Part shown: positions 16,888 to 25,736 of the stretch, one piece after another
Position numbering within the stretch: position 1 is the first letter of the stretch
Layout of the letters: every line of letters begins with the position of its first letter
Source: Shimia isoporae
GTDB lineage: Bacteria > Pseudomonadota > Alphaproteobacteria > Rhodobacterales > Rhodobacteraceae
Length of the DNA: 64,000 nt
Reading direction: 5' to 3'
NCBI RefSeq assembly: GCF_004346865.1
Contig: NZ_SMGR01000001.1
Span: 1,798,001 to 1,862,000, forward strand
The notes under the pieces: generated by a model
Database searches by the model: none
What the model saw: only the letters and a program-made list of their open reading frames with translations
Told to the model about the DNA's origin: nothing
Position numbers and translations under genes: made by a program

Positions 16888-17436
16888 TCACTCCGCAGCC
16901 TTCGCAAGGCCCTCGCCATCTGTTTTTGAATTGCTTTCCGAAGGCTCATCGTCATCGCTCACACCCTTGCGACGCACCTTGGCAACGATCACCTGACCGT
17001 CGTCCAATTCCTTGGACCTCTGCACTTTTACCCGCCCCAGCGGCGGCAGTTGCAAAGAGCGTCCCGCCTCCAGCGCCTCACCAAGAATTGCCAGCGCAGC
17101 CTCGATCGCGGGTTTGGCGTCCCGTTTCTTCACGCCGGAACGATCAACTGCCAAATCAACCAACTCTTTCTTCCGCAAGTCCGGCTGCATGGAATTGTCT
17201 AGTTCGGGCGTCACTACCACATCTGACGGTACCTTGCGGGTGGTTGCCCGCGTTGTTGTCTGCGGCAATGGCGTCGCTGTCGCCTTGGTGGAACTCGCGG
17301 TCTTGCCGGACACCGTCGCCTTAGTGGTGGTTTTGCTCCGGCTACTGGTGGTTTTGCTGGATCGGGACGTCGTCGTGGCCCGACTCCGAGCGGATGAACT
17401 CTTGCGAGTGCTGCTGGTGGAGGGTGTTTTTGCCAT
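16888..17436 (-). CDS. HU-like DNA-binding protein with histone-like N-terminal tail
   Basis: 182 residues. Residues 1 to about 75 are low complexity, dominated by Ser, Thr, Lys, Arg and Ala (SSTRKSSSARSRATTTSR and similar), and resemble histone H1-type tails. Residues about 85-160 match the HU fold: LRKKELVDLAVDRSGVKKRDAKPAIEAALAILGEALEAGRSLQLPPLGRVKV. The extended DNA-gripping arm of classical HU, with its RNPxTG tip, is missing and replaced by a short hairpin (RSKELDDGQVIVAKVRR). It ends in an acidic tail. It probably coats or compacts DNA through the tail. The gene ends 20 bases upstream of the tRNA-Val(CAC) gene. Confidence 0.8.
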   Translation of the reverse strand: MAKTPSTSSTRKSSSARSRATTTSRSSKTTSSRSKTTTKATVSGKTASSTKATATPLPQTTTRATTRKVPSDVVVTPELDNSMQPDLRKKELVDLAVDRSGVKKRDAKPAIEAALAILGEALEAGRSLQLPPLGRVKVQRSKELDDGQVIVAKVRRKGVSDDDEPSESNSKTDGEGLAKAAE

Positions 17437-17549
17437 TGTGTCCTCGCTGAACTGCTCACCCCGACCCTAACAGCCAACCGCGGAAAAAACCATAGGAATT
17501 ACTATTTCTTGCAGGTTCACCCCACCTCAGACACAAGATAAGCCAAACC

Positions 17550-17587
17550 AAAATAGAAAACGCGCCCCCTGATAAGAGAGCGCGTTT
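17550..17587 (-). terminator. Rho-independent terminator of lon
   Basis: On the minus strand AAACGCGC (17587-17580) pairs with GCGCGTTT (17565-17558), followed by TCTATTTTGG. It lies 21 bases after the lon stop. Confidence 0.8.
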
Positions 17588-17608
17588 GTGCCTTTTTCCG
17601 TCTGACAA

Positions 17609-20011
17609 TCAGTGCGCGGTGGCGCTTGCCCCCTGCTCCGCCTTGAGTGCGGCCGCGGCGGCTTCTTCCGCTGCTTCATCCCACTCGATGGCTTCCGGCT
17701 CTTCAACAAGCGCCAGCTTCAGAACTTCGGACACGTGCTTGACCGGGATGATTTCCAGTCCGTCCTTGACGTTGTCTGGGATGTCCGCCAGATCCTTCTC
17801 GTTTTCCTGAGGGATCAGAACCGTCTTGATGCCGCCACGCAGTGCCGCGAGGAGTTTCTCCTTTAAGCCGCCAATCGGCATCGCGTTGCCGCGCAAGGAC
17901 ACCTCACCTGTCATCGCGATATCTTTGCGCACCGGAATGCCTGTCAGCACCGACACGATCGACGTGACCATTGCCAAACCAGCAGACGGGCCGTCCTTTG
18001 GCGTTGCGCCATCGGGCACGTGCACGTGGATGTCGATCTTGTCGAAGACCGGTGGTTTAACGCCGATTTGCGGGCTGATGGACCTCACATAGGACGAAGC
18101 CGCATCGATCGACTCTTTCATCACGTCGCCAAGCTTACCGGTAGTCTTCATGCGTCCCTTGCCAGGCAGCTTCAGACCCTCGATATGCAGCAGGTCACCG
18201 CCCACGCTTGTCCACGCAAGTCCGGTCACAACACCAACCTGGTTCTCTTCCTCAGCCAAGCCGTAACGGAACTTCTTCACACCAAGGAAATCATCCAGAT
18301 TTTCAGGTGTGACTGACACGGTTTCGGCATCGCCCTTGACGATCTTCGTGACAGCCTTTCGTGTCAGCTTGGCCAACTCGCGCTCAAGGTTCCGCACACC
18401 CGCTTCACGGGTATAGGTGCGCACGATTTCCTGAATGGCTTCATCCGACACTTCGAATTCACCACTCTTCAAACCATGGTTCTTGATCTGCTTGTCGATC
18501 AGGTGCTGACGTGCAATTTCGCGCTTCTCGTCCTCGGTGTAACCCGCCAGCGAAATGATCTCCATCCGGTCCAGAAGCGGTCCGGGCATGTTGTAGGAGT
18601 TCGCGGTTGTCAGGAACATCACGTTCGAAAGATCGTATTCCACTTCAAGGTAGTGATCCACGAAAGTACCGTTTTGCTCCGGATCAAGCACCTCAAGCAT
18701 CGCAGACGCCGGATCACCTCGGAAATCCTGACCCATCTTGTCGATTTCATCGAGCAGGATCAACGGGTTGGTGGTCTTTGCCTTCTTCAGAGCCTGAATG
18801 ATCTTGCCAGGCATGGAGCCGATATAAGTCCGGCGGTGGCCGCGGATTTCGCTCTCGTCGCGCACGCCGCCGAGCGAAATACGGATGAACTCGCGACCAG
18901 TCGCCTTTGCAACGGATTTGCCAAGCGAGGTCTTACCAACGCCGGGAGGGCCTACAAGGCAAAGAATCGGCCCTTTGAGCTTGGCCGAACGTTGTTGCAC
19001 AGCGAGGTACTCGACGATGCGCTCTTTGACCTTCTCAAGACCATAGTGGTCCTTGTCCAGCACACCTTGCGCCGCGTTCAGGTCCTTTTTCACACGACCG
19101 CGCTTGCCCCACGGGATGGACAGCATCCAGTCGAGATAGTTGCGCACGACGGTCGCTTCGGCAGACATCGGGCTCATGTTCTTGAGCTTCTTCAGCTCGC
19201 CCTCGGCCTTTTCCTTGGCTTCCTTGGACAACTTGGTCTTGGAAATCTTTTCCTCAAGCTCGGCAATCTCGCCTTCGCCCTCTTCTCCGTCGCCAAGTTC
19301 CTTCTGAATGGCCTTCATCTGCTCATTCAAATAGTACTCGCGCTGTGTCTTCTCCATTTGCGTTTTGACACGCGTCTTGATCTTTTTCTCAACTTGGAGA
19401 ACGCTCATTTCGCCCTGCATCAGGCCAAACACCTTCTCTAGGCGCTCGCTCACGGACAGGGTTTCGAGAAGGTCCTGCTTCTGATCAACTTCGATGCCCA
19501 GATGTCCGGCCACAAGATCAGCCAGCCGCGCCGGTTCTTCCGCATCTTCAACGGCGCTCAGCGCTTCTTCCGGAATGTTCTTTTTGACCTTCGCATAGCG
19601 CTCGAATTCGTCTCCAACAGAACGCAACAGCGCTTCGATGGTGGCAAGATCACCAGGCATCTCTTCCAGACGCTCGGCGCGCGCTTCAAAAAAGTCATCG
19701 TTGTCGATGAAATCAACGATCTTCACACGGCTCTGGCCCTCGACCAGCACCTTCACGGTTCCGTCGGGCAACTTCAGGAGTTGCAATACGTTGGCCAATA
19801 CACCTGTGCGGTAAATTCCGTCGTGACCCGGATCATCCTCGGCGGGGTCGACCTGACTGGACAGCAGGATCTGCTTGTCGTCGGCCATCACCTCTTCAAG
19901 CGCGCGGACCGATTTGTCCCGCCCTACGAACAGCGGCACGATCATATGTGGGAACACCACAATGTCGCGCAGCGGCAGGACTGGGTAAGAAGGATTAAGA
20001 GGCTCTAACAT
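17609..20011 (-). CDS. lon: ATP-dependent protease Lon (La)
   Basis: An 800-residue cytosolic AAA+ serine protease that degrades misfolded and regulatory proteins. The order is the N-terminal substrate domain (YPVLPLRDIVVFPHMIVPLFVGR), a long coiled coil (about 185-300), the AAA+ module with Walker A GPPGVGKTS and Walker B LILLDEIDKM, and the protease domain with catalytic serine in KDGPSAGLAM and lysine in GGLKEKLLAA. The start MLEPLNPSYP has AAGGAAAA at a good distance; the frame is open further upstream but that part does not match the family. The C-terminus carries an acidic and Ala-rich extension. A heat-shock-type promoter lies upstream. Confidence 0.98.
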   Translation of the reverse strand: MLEPLNPSYPVLPLRDIVVFPHMIVPLFVGRDKSVRALEEVMADDKQILLSSQVDPAEDDPGHDGIYRTGVLANVLQLLKLPDGTVKVLVEGQSRVKIVDFIDNDDFFEARAERLEEMPGDLATIEALLRSVGDEFERYAKVKKNIPEEALSAVEDAEEPARLADLVAGHLGIEVDQKQDLLETLSVSERLEKVFGLMQGEMSVLQVEKKIKTRVKTQMEKTQREYYLNEQMKAIQKELGDGEEGEGEIAELEEKISKTKLSKEAKEKAEGELKKLKNMSPMSAEATVVRNYLDWMLSIPWGKRGRVKKDLNAAQGVLDKDHYGLEKVKERIVEYLAVQQRSAKLKGPILCLVGPPGVGKTSLGKSVAKATGREFIRISLGGVRDESEIRGHRRTYIGSMPGKIIQALKKAKTTNPLILLDEIDKMGQDFRGDPASAMLEVLDPEQNGTFVDHYLEVEYDLSNVMFLTTANSYNMPGPLLDRMEIISLAGYTEDEKREIARQHLIDKQIKNHGLKSGEFEVSDEAIQEIVRTYTREAGVRNLERELAKLTRKAVTKIVKGDAETVSVTPENLDDFLGVKKFRYGLAEEENQVGVVTGLAWTSVGGDLLHIEGLKLPGKGRMKTTGKLGDVMKESIDAASSYVRSISPQIGVKPPVFDKIDIHVHVPDGATPKDGPSAGLAMVTSIVSVLTGIPVRKDIAMTGEVSLRGNAMPIGGLKEKLLAALRGGIKTVLIPQENEKDLADIPDNVKDGLEIIPVKHVSEVLKLALVEEPEAIEWDEAAEEAAAAALKAEQGASATAH

Positions 20012-20093
20012 GAGTTTTCCTTGTTCTAGCAAAGCAGCCCGGGTCCCTCTTCTAGGCAACCACTCGTCTACTTTCTGTTTCCTCGGCTTACTG

Positions 20094-20123
20094 AAATGGG
20101 GGCCTGCCCCCACCGATTCAACC
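20094..20123 (-). promoter_or_regulatory. Putative sigma-32 (heat-shock) promoter of lon
   Basis: On the minus strand GGTTGAA (20123-20117) and CCCCATTT (20101-20094) are separated by 15 bases, close to the RpoH consensus CTTGAAA / CCCCATnT. The predicted transcript start is about 75 bases before the lon ATG. The spacer also holds GGGGGC-AG-GCCCCC-like symmetry. The rest of the 473-base gap between lon and tgt (20012-20484) shows no convincing gene. Confidence 0.6.
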
Positions 20124-20484
20124 GCATTTTCTATGTTGGCAGCTACAATGCCCCTACCCGCCGCGGGTCACAAGGCGAGAAAGACCATCCAACCGTACTT
20201 TTAAGCGATTTGCTTAATTTCGCCGCTGGAGCCGGATACAACGGAATCCCTGCCGCGGAGTCATGTTTTTAACAACATATTCTGGCCTCTACTGTTTCCA
20301 GATGCGAAACAAAGAGGCGGTTTTGTCGAAACTGGTTCAGCTTCCCGATCCGACGGCCCGCGCCGCGATGACAACTGCGCGGTGCGATTCTCCGAAGATC
20401 ATGAGCTGCATTTTCCGCTTGCTGGCAGCCGAAAGGCAACGCTTCCGCTTCCCGACAGTGTCGACACTCACGCAGGTGCTCAAG

Positions 20485-21615
20485 TCAGATGGGTTCAATG
20501 TCCCCTTGCGCGCGCTGCGCATGGAATTCCGTTTCCCAAACGTCAAAACTCCCCGCAGCGATTGCATCACGCATCCCCTGCATAATCTCCTGAAAGTAGT
20601 GGAGATTGTGCCAAGTGAGCAGCATCCCTGAAATCATCTCGTTTGATCGGAACACATGATGCAAATAGGCGCGGGAATAGTTCTGACATGCCGGGCAGCT
20701 ACATTGTTCATCCAAAGGCCGAGGGTCATCCTGATGGCGGGCATTCTTGATGTTTACGACCCCATGGCGTGTGAACACCTGCCCGGTTCGTCCACTGCGA
20801 GACGGCAAAACGCAGTCCATCATGTCAATGCCGCGCTTAACTGCGCCAACGATGTCGTCAGGTTTACCCACGCCCATCAAATAACGCGGCCTGTCGACGG
20901 GAAGCATGTCCGGCGCAAAGTCGAGACACCCGAACATCGCTTCCTGCCCCTCGCCTACGGCAAGTCCGCCAACGGCGTATCCGTCAAACCCGATCTCTCT
21001 CAACGCTTCCGCCGACTCTTCGCGAAAATCCTGTTCAAGGCCACCTTGTTGAATCCCAAACAAAGCATGCCCAGGACGATCCCCGAATGCTTGCTTGGAC
21101 CGGTCCGCCCAACGCATCGACAAGCGCATGCTTTCTGCAATTCGATCACGATCTGCCGGCAAGGCGGGGCATTCGTCAAAACACATGACAATGTCGCTGC
21201 CCAAAAGTTTCTGGATTTCCATCGATCGCTCAGGCGTCAACTCGTGCTTGGATCCATCGATGTGGCTTTTGAATGTCACGCCCCGCTCGGTAAGTTTGCG
21301 CAACCCCGCCAAGCTCATCACCTGAAAACCACCCGAGTCGGTGAGGATCGGACGTTCCCAGTTCATGAATTTGTGCAATCCGCCCAACCGGTCAATGCGT
21401 TCAGCGGTCGGACGCAACATCAGGTGATATGTGTTTCCCAAAAGAATGTCGGCGCCTGTTTGGCGCACACTTTCTGGCATCATTGCCTTTACCGTAGCGG
21501 CCGTTCCAACAGGCATGAATGCCGGCGTGCGAATTTCGCCCCGCGGCGTGGAAATCACGCCCGTGCGGGCCTTTCCGTCGGTGGCGTTCAGGGCAAAGGA
21601 AAATCTCTCGGTCAT
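20485..21615 (-). CDS. tgt: tRNA-guanine transglycosylase (queuine/preQ1)
   Basis: Exchanges G34 for preQ1 in tRNAs with GUN anticodons, which include the tRNA-Asp(GTC) encoded in this window. The 376-residue protein shows [16 protein letters not shown], the catalytic region [13 protein letters not shown], the second aspartate in [16 protein letters not shown], and the zinc ligands in [18 protein letters not shown]. The start MTERFSFAL was chosen over a TTG five codons earlier. It sits upstream of lon on the same strand, but the 473-base gap and lon's own promoter argue for separate transcription. Confidence 0.97.
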   Translation of the reverse strand: MTERFSFALNATDGKARTGVISTPRGEIRTPAFMPVGTAATVKAMMPESVRQTGADILLGNTYHLMLRPTAERIDRLGGLHKFMNWERPILTDSGGFQVMSLAGLRKLTERGVTFKSHIDGSKHELTPERSMEIQKLLGSDIVMCFDECPALPADRDRIAESMRLSMRWADRSKQAFGDRPGHALFGIQQGGLEQDFREESAEALREIGFDGYAVGGLAVGEGQEAMFGCLDFAPDMLPVDRPRYLMGVGKPDDIVGAVKRGIDMMDCVLPSRSGRTGQVFTRHGVVNIKNARHQDDPRPLDEQCSCPACQNYSRAYLHHVFRSNEMISGMLLTWHNLHYFQEIMQGMRDAIAAGSFDVWETEFHAQRAQGDIEPI

Positions 21616-21791
21616 CGGCGTTAACTGCAACTCTTCAGGGCGGAAAAACGAAAAAACCCAGCATTCAAGGGGATTTCCGGTCAGGTTTCCCCCTCCTTAC
21701 GCCACCCATGCGATCTTGTAAAACGCTGGCCATTGACCACATTCTAAGCCATGAAAACACAAGAAGATTTTAAAGGGAGCAGAGAAAGCAC

Positions 21792-22679
21792 ATGGAAGAT
21801 CTCGTGATCGGACTCCTTTCGGAAAACATCGTCCTCATTCTGGCGGCCGTCTTTCTGGTCGTCGTCATTCTCAAGGGCGTGCGCATTGTGCCACAATCAG
21901 AAAAGCACGTCGTTGAACGCTTTGGGCGGCTGCACTCGGTGCTCGGGCCGGGCATCAACTTTGTCGTGCCGTTTCTGGACGTTGTACGCCACCAGATTTC
22001 CATTCTGGAACGCCAACTGCCCAATGCGACTCAGGATGCAATCACCAAGGACAACGTGCTGGTACAGATCGACACCTCGGTGTTTTACCGCATTCTGGAG
22101 CCGGAAAAGACTGTGTATCGAATCCGTGACGTCGACGGCGCAATTGCGACGACCGTGGCAGGGATTGTGCGCGCCGAAATCGGCAAGATGGACCTCGACG
22201 AGGTTCAATCCAATCGCGCAAACCTGATCGCCTCCATTCAGGCTTCGGTGGAAACCGCGGTTGATGATTGGGGCATCGAAGTCACCCGCGCCGAAATTCT
22301 CGATGTGAATCTCGATCAGGCGACCCGCGATGCGATGCTGCAACAGCTGAACGCCGAACGCGCCCGCCGCGCGCAAGTGACCGAGGCCGAAGGCCAACGC
22401 CGTGCCGTGGAACTCGCAGCCGACGCAGAGCTTTATGCGGCAGAACAAACCGCCAAGGCGCGCCGGATCGGAGCCGAAGCCGAAGCTTATGCAACCGAAG
22501 TCGTCGCAAAGGCGATCCGTGAAAACGGCATTCAGGCAGCCCAGTACCAAGTCGCGCTCAAGCAGGTCGAAGCCCTCAATGCTTTGGGCAACGGCGACGG
22601 CAAGCAAACAATTGTTGTACCGGCTGCCGCGCTGGAAGCTTTCGGTGATGCCTTTAAAATGCTCAAGGGAGGATCGTGA
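21792..22679 (+). CDS. SPFH/stomatin-like membrane protein (QmcA-like)
   Basis: 295 residues with one N-terminal membrane span (about residues 8-28), then an SPFH (prohibitin homology) domain: IVPQSEKHVVERFGRLHSVLGPGINFVVPFLD, KDNVLVQIDTSVFYRI, RAEIGKMDLDEV, and a long Ala/Glu/Arg-rich helix (about 195-255) typical of the flotillin-type oligomerisation rod. Such proteins form membrane-associated rings and often act with a NfeD partner and membrane proteases such as FtsH. Here the nfeD-like gene overlaps the stop codon. The exact cellular role is not established from sequence. Confidence 0.9.
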   Translation: MEDLVIGLLSENIVLILAAVFLVVVILKGVRIVPQSEKHVVERFGRLHSVLGPGINFVVPFLDVVRHQISILERQLPNATQDAITKDNVLVQIDTSVFYRILEPEKTVYRIRDVDGAIATTVAGIVRAEIGKMDLDEVQSNRANLIASIQASVETAVDDWGIEVTRAEILDVNLDQATRDAMLQQLNAERARRAQVTEAEGQRRAVELAADAELYAAEQTAKARRIGAEAEAYATEVVAKAIRENGIQAAQYQVALKQVEALNALGNGDGKQTIVVPAAALEAFGDAFKMLKGGS

Positions 22680-22954
22680 TGGCCGACTTTGCAACAACTT
22701 GGTGGGTCTGGATGGCCAGTGCGCTCGTACTTGCCATCCTCGAAGTTCTGGCCCCCGGCTTTGTGTTTCTCGGCTTTGCCATAGGCGCGGCGGTGGTAGG
22801 GGTTGCGCTTCTGGGCCCGATGCAGCTGCTTTCGGTTCCGATGATCCTTCTGGTCTTCGCCGCCTTGTCCTTGGTTGCATGGCTAATATTGCGCCGCGTA
22901 TTTGCTCTGCCCACGGGCCAAGTCAAAACCTTCGAACACGACATCAACGACTGA
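22679..22954 (+). CDS. NfeD-like membrane protein (short form)
   Basis: 91 residues, starting at an ATG that shares its A with the TGA of the stomatin-like gene (TGATG), so translational coupling is expected. Nearly the whole protein is membrane segments: WWVWMASALVLAILEVLAPGFVFLGFAIGAAVVGVALL and VPMILLVFAALSLVAWLILRRVFA, with the EVLAPGFVFLGFAIGA signature of NfeD transmembrane regions. It lacks the C-terminal OB fold and the N-terminal protease of long NfeD forms. It is the usual partner of SPFH proteins. A terminator follows. Confidence 0.88.
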   Translation: MADFATTWWVWMASALVLAILEVLAPGFVFLGFAIGAAVVGVALLGPMQLLSVPMILLVFAALSLVAWLILRRVFALPTGQVKTFEHDIND

Positions 22955-22994
22955 TATCCGCGCTTTCATCGCATACCTGCAAAGCAGGCCGTCC

Positions 22995-23030
22995 AGACCC
23001 AAGCTTGTCACAGGTTTGGGTCTTTTCTTT
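22995..23030 (+). terminator. Terminator of the qmcA-nfeD operon
   Basis: Stem AGACCCAA/TTTGGGTCT with a short loop, then TTTCTTTTC on the plus strand, 40 bases after the nfeD stop. Confidence 0.85.
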
Positions 23031-23158
23031 TCTACGGCCGATTCTGGCAAGAAATGCCAACTCTGTGGGATTGCTCATGTTTTTGTCATATCGCCCCCAC
23101 TGGACCTCGCCTTCCAATTTTCCTATATGAAAAACTCAGGAAATTTGATGGACAGAGC

Positions 23159-23533
23159 ATGACACAGGCCCCCGATCCCTCCGTTGCCCCCGTTGAAGGC
23201 ACCCCCTTGATCGCGCCCTCCAGCGTCGATCACCCGCTGCACGAGCAGATCGTGGAAGCCTGCCGCAGCGTTTATGACCCGGAAATCCCGGTGAATATCT
23301 ACGACCTCGGATTGATCTATACCATCGAGATAAACGCTGAGAACGACGTGAATGTGATCATGACTCTGACTGCTCCGGGTTGTCCGGTTGCAGGCGAAAT
23401 GCCAGGCTGGGTTCATGAAGCCGTTGCCGGGGTCGGTGGTGTGAGAAACATCGACGTAGCTCTGGTCTGGGAACCCCCTTGGGGCATGGAAATGATGAGT
23501 GATGAGGCCCGTCTAGAGCTGGGCTTTATGTGA
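23159..23533 (+). CDS. MIP18/DUF59 iron-sulfur assembly protein (SufT-like)
   Basis: 124 residues. After an Ala/Pro-rich leader the domain runs EQIVEACRSVYDPEIPVNIYDLGLIYTIEI, then VIMTLTAPGCPVAGEMPGWV and VDVALVWEPPW-like segments (seen as IDVALVWEPPWGMEMMSDEARLELGFM), the full DUF59 signature including the conserved cysteine in APGCP. The family assists maturation of Fe-S proteins. The start at ATG 23159 follows a weak GGACAGAG; the frame is open upstream but without family similarity. A scaffold-type gene follows after 28 bases, so the two form a small Fe-S operon outside the main suf locus. Confidence 0.88.
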   Translation: MTQAPDPSVAPVEGTPLIAPSSVDHPLHEQIVEACRSVYDPEIPVNIYDLGLIYTIEINAENDVNVIMTLTAPGCPVAGEMPGWVHEAVAGVGGVRNIDVALVWEPPWGMEMMSDEARLELGFM

Positions 23534-23561
23534 TTTCACAATGGGTTGGGAAGGAAAGCTG

Positions 23562-23957
23562 ATGTTTGGCATTCCCGGAAAGCAAGCTGTCTCCATGACA
23601 CCGGCTGCGGCCGCTCAAATCTCGAAGCTGATGCAGCGCGAGGGCCATACCGGACTTCGAATTGGCGTCAAAAAAGGCGGCTGCGCAGGCATGGAATACA
23701 CCATGGATTACGTGGACGAGACAAACGAACACGACGAAGTGGTGGAACAGGACGGGGCCGTTGTAATGATTGCCCCGATGGCGCAGATGTTCCTGTTCGG
23801 CACAGAGATCGACTACGAGGTGTCGCTCCTCGAGAGCGGCTTCAAGTTCAACAACCCCAATGTGGCCGACGCTTGTGGCTGCGGTGAGTCGATCAAATTC
23901 AAGGATGTGGAAGAACTCGCCGCTGAACATCCCAACGGCGCGCCCAAGCTGGTCTAA
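23562..23957 (+). CDS. A-type Fe-S carrier (SufA/IscA/HesB family)
   Basis: 131 residues with the three cysteine ligands of A-type carriers: one in VKKGGCAGMEYTMDY and two in ADACGCGES. The start MFGIPGKQAVSMTP follows GGAAGGAAAG. The protein delivers [2Fe-2S] or [4Fe-4S] clusters to client proteins such as the many Fe-S enzymes in this window (IspG, CysI, CysH, CoxS). It is coupled to the SufT-like gene. Its stop codon overlaps the stop of the convergent oxygenase by three bases. Confidence 0.92.
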   Translation: MFGIPGKQAVSMTPAAAAQISKLMQREGHTGLRIGVKKGGCAGMEYTMDYVDETNEHDEVVEQDGAVVMIAPMAQMFLFGTEIDYEVSLLESGFKFNNPNVADACGCGESIKFKDVEELAAEHPNGAPKLV

Positions 23958-24862
23958 CCGTTCTGCAGGTGCAGATAGGTTTCATCAAACCGCTTCTTAA
24001 GATGGTCCCCGGCCAAGATCACCTGCCCCGAACCAATCGGAGCAACATTTGTGTCGTGGTTCGGATTAAAGAACATCGGCACCGAAATCCGCTCTTTGCT
24101 TGATCCGACCACGCGGTGCGGCGTCGCTCTTACGGCCCCACCGGTCCACATCTCCAGCATTTCGCCAAAGTTGATAATGAACGCACCAGGGGCGGCCTGC
24201 ACCGGTATCCAGTCCCCGCTCCGCGTCTGAGCCTCAAGTCCCGGCACACCATCCGTCGCCAAAAGTGTCAGACAGCCGTAGTCTGTGTGCGCGGCGATGC
24301 CAAAATCCTTTTCGGTCGCCCAGTCCGGTCGCTCGGGATAATAGTTTCCACGCAACAGAGCCATTGGCCGCGAAAATGCAGCTTCAAAATAGTCTTCCGG
24401 CTGTCCAATCGCCGCAGCGATTCCTTGCAAAAGCGCCAGGCAAACACCCAACGTATCCGCATAATAGGCCTGAACCGTTTCGCGAAAATCAGCCACATCC
24501 GGCCAAAGATTGTCAGCATATACGGATAGCCCACTGGATCGCAGCGGATCCTCCGCAGCCAGTTCAAAGCCACAGTCAAACACCTGTTTGTAATCCGGAT
24601 TCGCACTGGGATCGACCTGCTCCGACCCGCCAGCGCCCCAACCGCGGTTGCTGCCGGTTGTGGCCATATCCACGGCAGCCTTGGCGCTCTCTGGCAACTG
24701 GAAGAAAGCGCGATAGGCCGCGATAACTTCCAGTACCCGCGCGGGTGTTATTGCCGTGTTCTGCACCACCAGAAACCCGTCGTCCTCAACGGCCTTTCTA
24801 AGCGCCGCCAAGGCGTCTACGTCCCGCCGCGCAATTGCCGCCGCATCCAACACTGGCACCAT
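23954..24862 (-). CDS. 2-oxoglutarate/Fe(II)-dependent oxygenase, isopenicillin N synthase family
   Basis: 302 residues from the start MVPVLDAAAIARRD, which follows a GGAGA ribosome binding site; an ATG 14 codons earlier is possible. The N-terminal DIOX_N region (ALRKAVEDDGFLVVQNTAI) precedes the catalytic jelly roll with iron ligands H and D in AAHTDYGCLTLL and H in RATPHRVV, and the 2-oxoglutarate-binding R-x-S in ERISVPMFFNP. Substrate is unknown; bacterial relatives oxidise small metabolites. It converges on the Fe-S carrier gene and is divergent from tpiA. Confidence 0.88.
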   Translation of the reverse strand: MVPVLDAAAIARRDVDALAALRKAVEDDGFLVVQNTAITPARVLEVIAAYRAFFQLPESAKAAVDMATTGSNRGWGAGGSEQVDPSANPDYKQVFDCGFELAAEDPLRSSGLSVYADNLWPDVADFRETVQAYYADTLGVCLALLQGIAAAIGQPEDYFEAAFSRPMALLRGNYYPERPDWATEKDFGIAAHTDYGCLTLLATDGVPGLEAQTRSGDWIPVQAAPGAFIINFGEMLEMWTGGAVRATPHRVVGSSKERISVPMFFNPNHDTNVAPIGSGQVILAGDHLKKRFDETYLHLQNG

Positions 24863-24983
24863 GAATCGTGTCTCCAATACCTGCTTCCCTCCATGCGCAT
24901 CCAAGACAGCAATGGCAAGCAGGACTTGACGTTACGGGGCTGAGTGTCGACAACAGGCCCAACGATTTACACTGAGGTATGAG

Positions 24984-25733
24984 ATGCGTCGCAAACTGGC
25001 TGCCGGAAACTGGAAAATGAACGGAACTTCGGCAGCGCTGGCCGAGTTGGAAACGCTGGCAAAAGCCGCTCCCCCTGCTGAAACAGACGTGCTCATTTGT
25101 CCGCCCGCGACGTTGATCTCCCGCGCATCACATGTTGCCGAAAACAGTCACATCCAGATCGGAGGCCAGGACTGTCACGCCGCAAACTCTGGCGCGCATA
25201 CAGGTGATGTTGCAGCGGACATGCTGCACGATGCCGGCGCATCACATGTCATTCTCGGCCATTCTGAACGTCGCGAAGACCACGGTGAAACCAACGAGGT
25301 TGTGCGCACCAAGGCCGCCACAGCGTGGGAAGCCGGCCTCATTACCGTCATCTGCGTGGGCGAAACTCTCTCCGAACGCGAAGCCGAAAACACGCTCGAC
25401 ATAATTGGCGGCCAACTGGCCGGTTCAATTCCGGACGCTGCGACCGGCGAAAACCTTGTTGTTGCCTATGAACCGGTTTGGGCGATCGGCACCGGAAAAG
25501 TGCCCACACTCAGCCAGATCGGAGATGTCCACGACTTTGTCCGGATGCGCCTTGAGCGCCGGTTTGGTGAAGGCATCGGTCGCACTGTTCCAATCCTCTA
25601 TGGCGGCTCCGTTAAACCATCCAACGCCGTAGAAATCTTTTCTGTGTCAAACGTCGACGGAGCGCTTGTCGGCGGCGCCAGCCTGAAGGCGGCAGATTTT
25701 CAGGGCATCATCGATGCCCTCGCTGCGTCCTGA
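24984..25733 (+). CDS. tpiA: Triosephosphate isomerase
   Basis: Interconverts glyceraldehyde 3-phosphate and dihydroxyacetone phosphate. 249 residues, the usual length. Visible catalytic residues are the lysine in AAGNWKMNG, the histidine in ILGHSERR and the glutamate in VAYEPVWAIGTGK, followed by the phosphate-binding LYGGSVKP and DGALVGGASLK. The gene ends 3 bases before the methyltransferase start, so the two are probably co-transcribed, although no functional link is evident. Confidence 0.98.
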   Translation: MRRKLAAGNWKMNGTSAALAELETLAKAAPPAETDVLICPPATLISRASHVAENSHIQIGGQDCHAANSGAHTGDVAADMLHDAGASHVILGHSERREDHGETNEVVRTKAATAWEAGLITVICVGETLSEREAENTLDIIGGQLAGSIPDAATGENLVVAYEPVWAIGTGKVPTLSQIGDVHDFVRMRLERRFGEGIGRTVPILYGGSVKPSNAVEIFSVSNVDGALVGGASLKAADFQGIIDALAAS

Positions 25734-25736
25734 TCG

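Noticed and set aside
18476-19441. 321-codon open frame on the plus strand inside lon
   Set aside because: Antisense to an unmistakable Lon protease, with no ribosome binding site and low-complexity translated sequence.
20263-20631. Possible small gene between lon and tgt on the plus strand
   Set aside because: No ribosome binding site, and its 3' half only mirrors the end of tgt.
20656-21624. 322-codon open frame on the plus strand opposite tgt
   Set aside because: Antisense to a full-length tRNA-guanine transglycosylase; no start signal.
21897-22880. 327-codon open frame on the minus strand opposite the stomatin-like and nfeD genes
   Set aside because: Shadow of two well-supported overlapping genes; basic low-complexity translation without motif.
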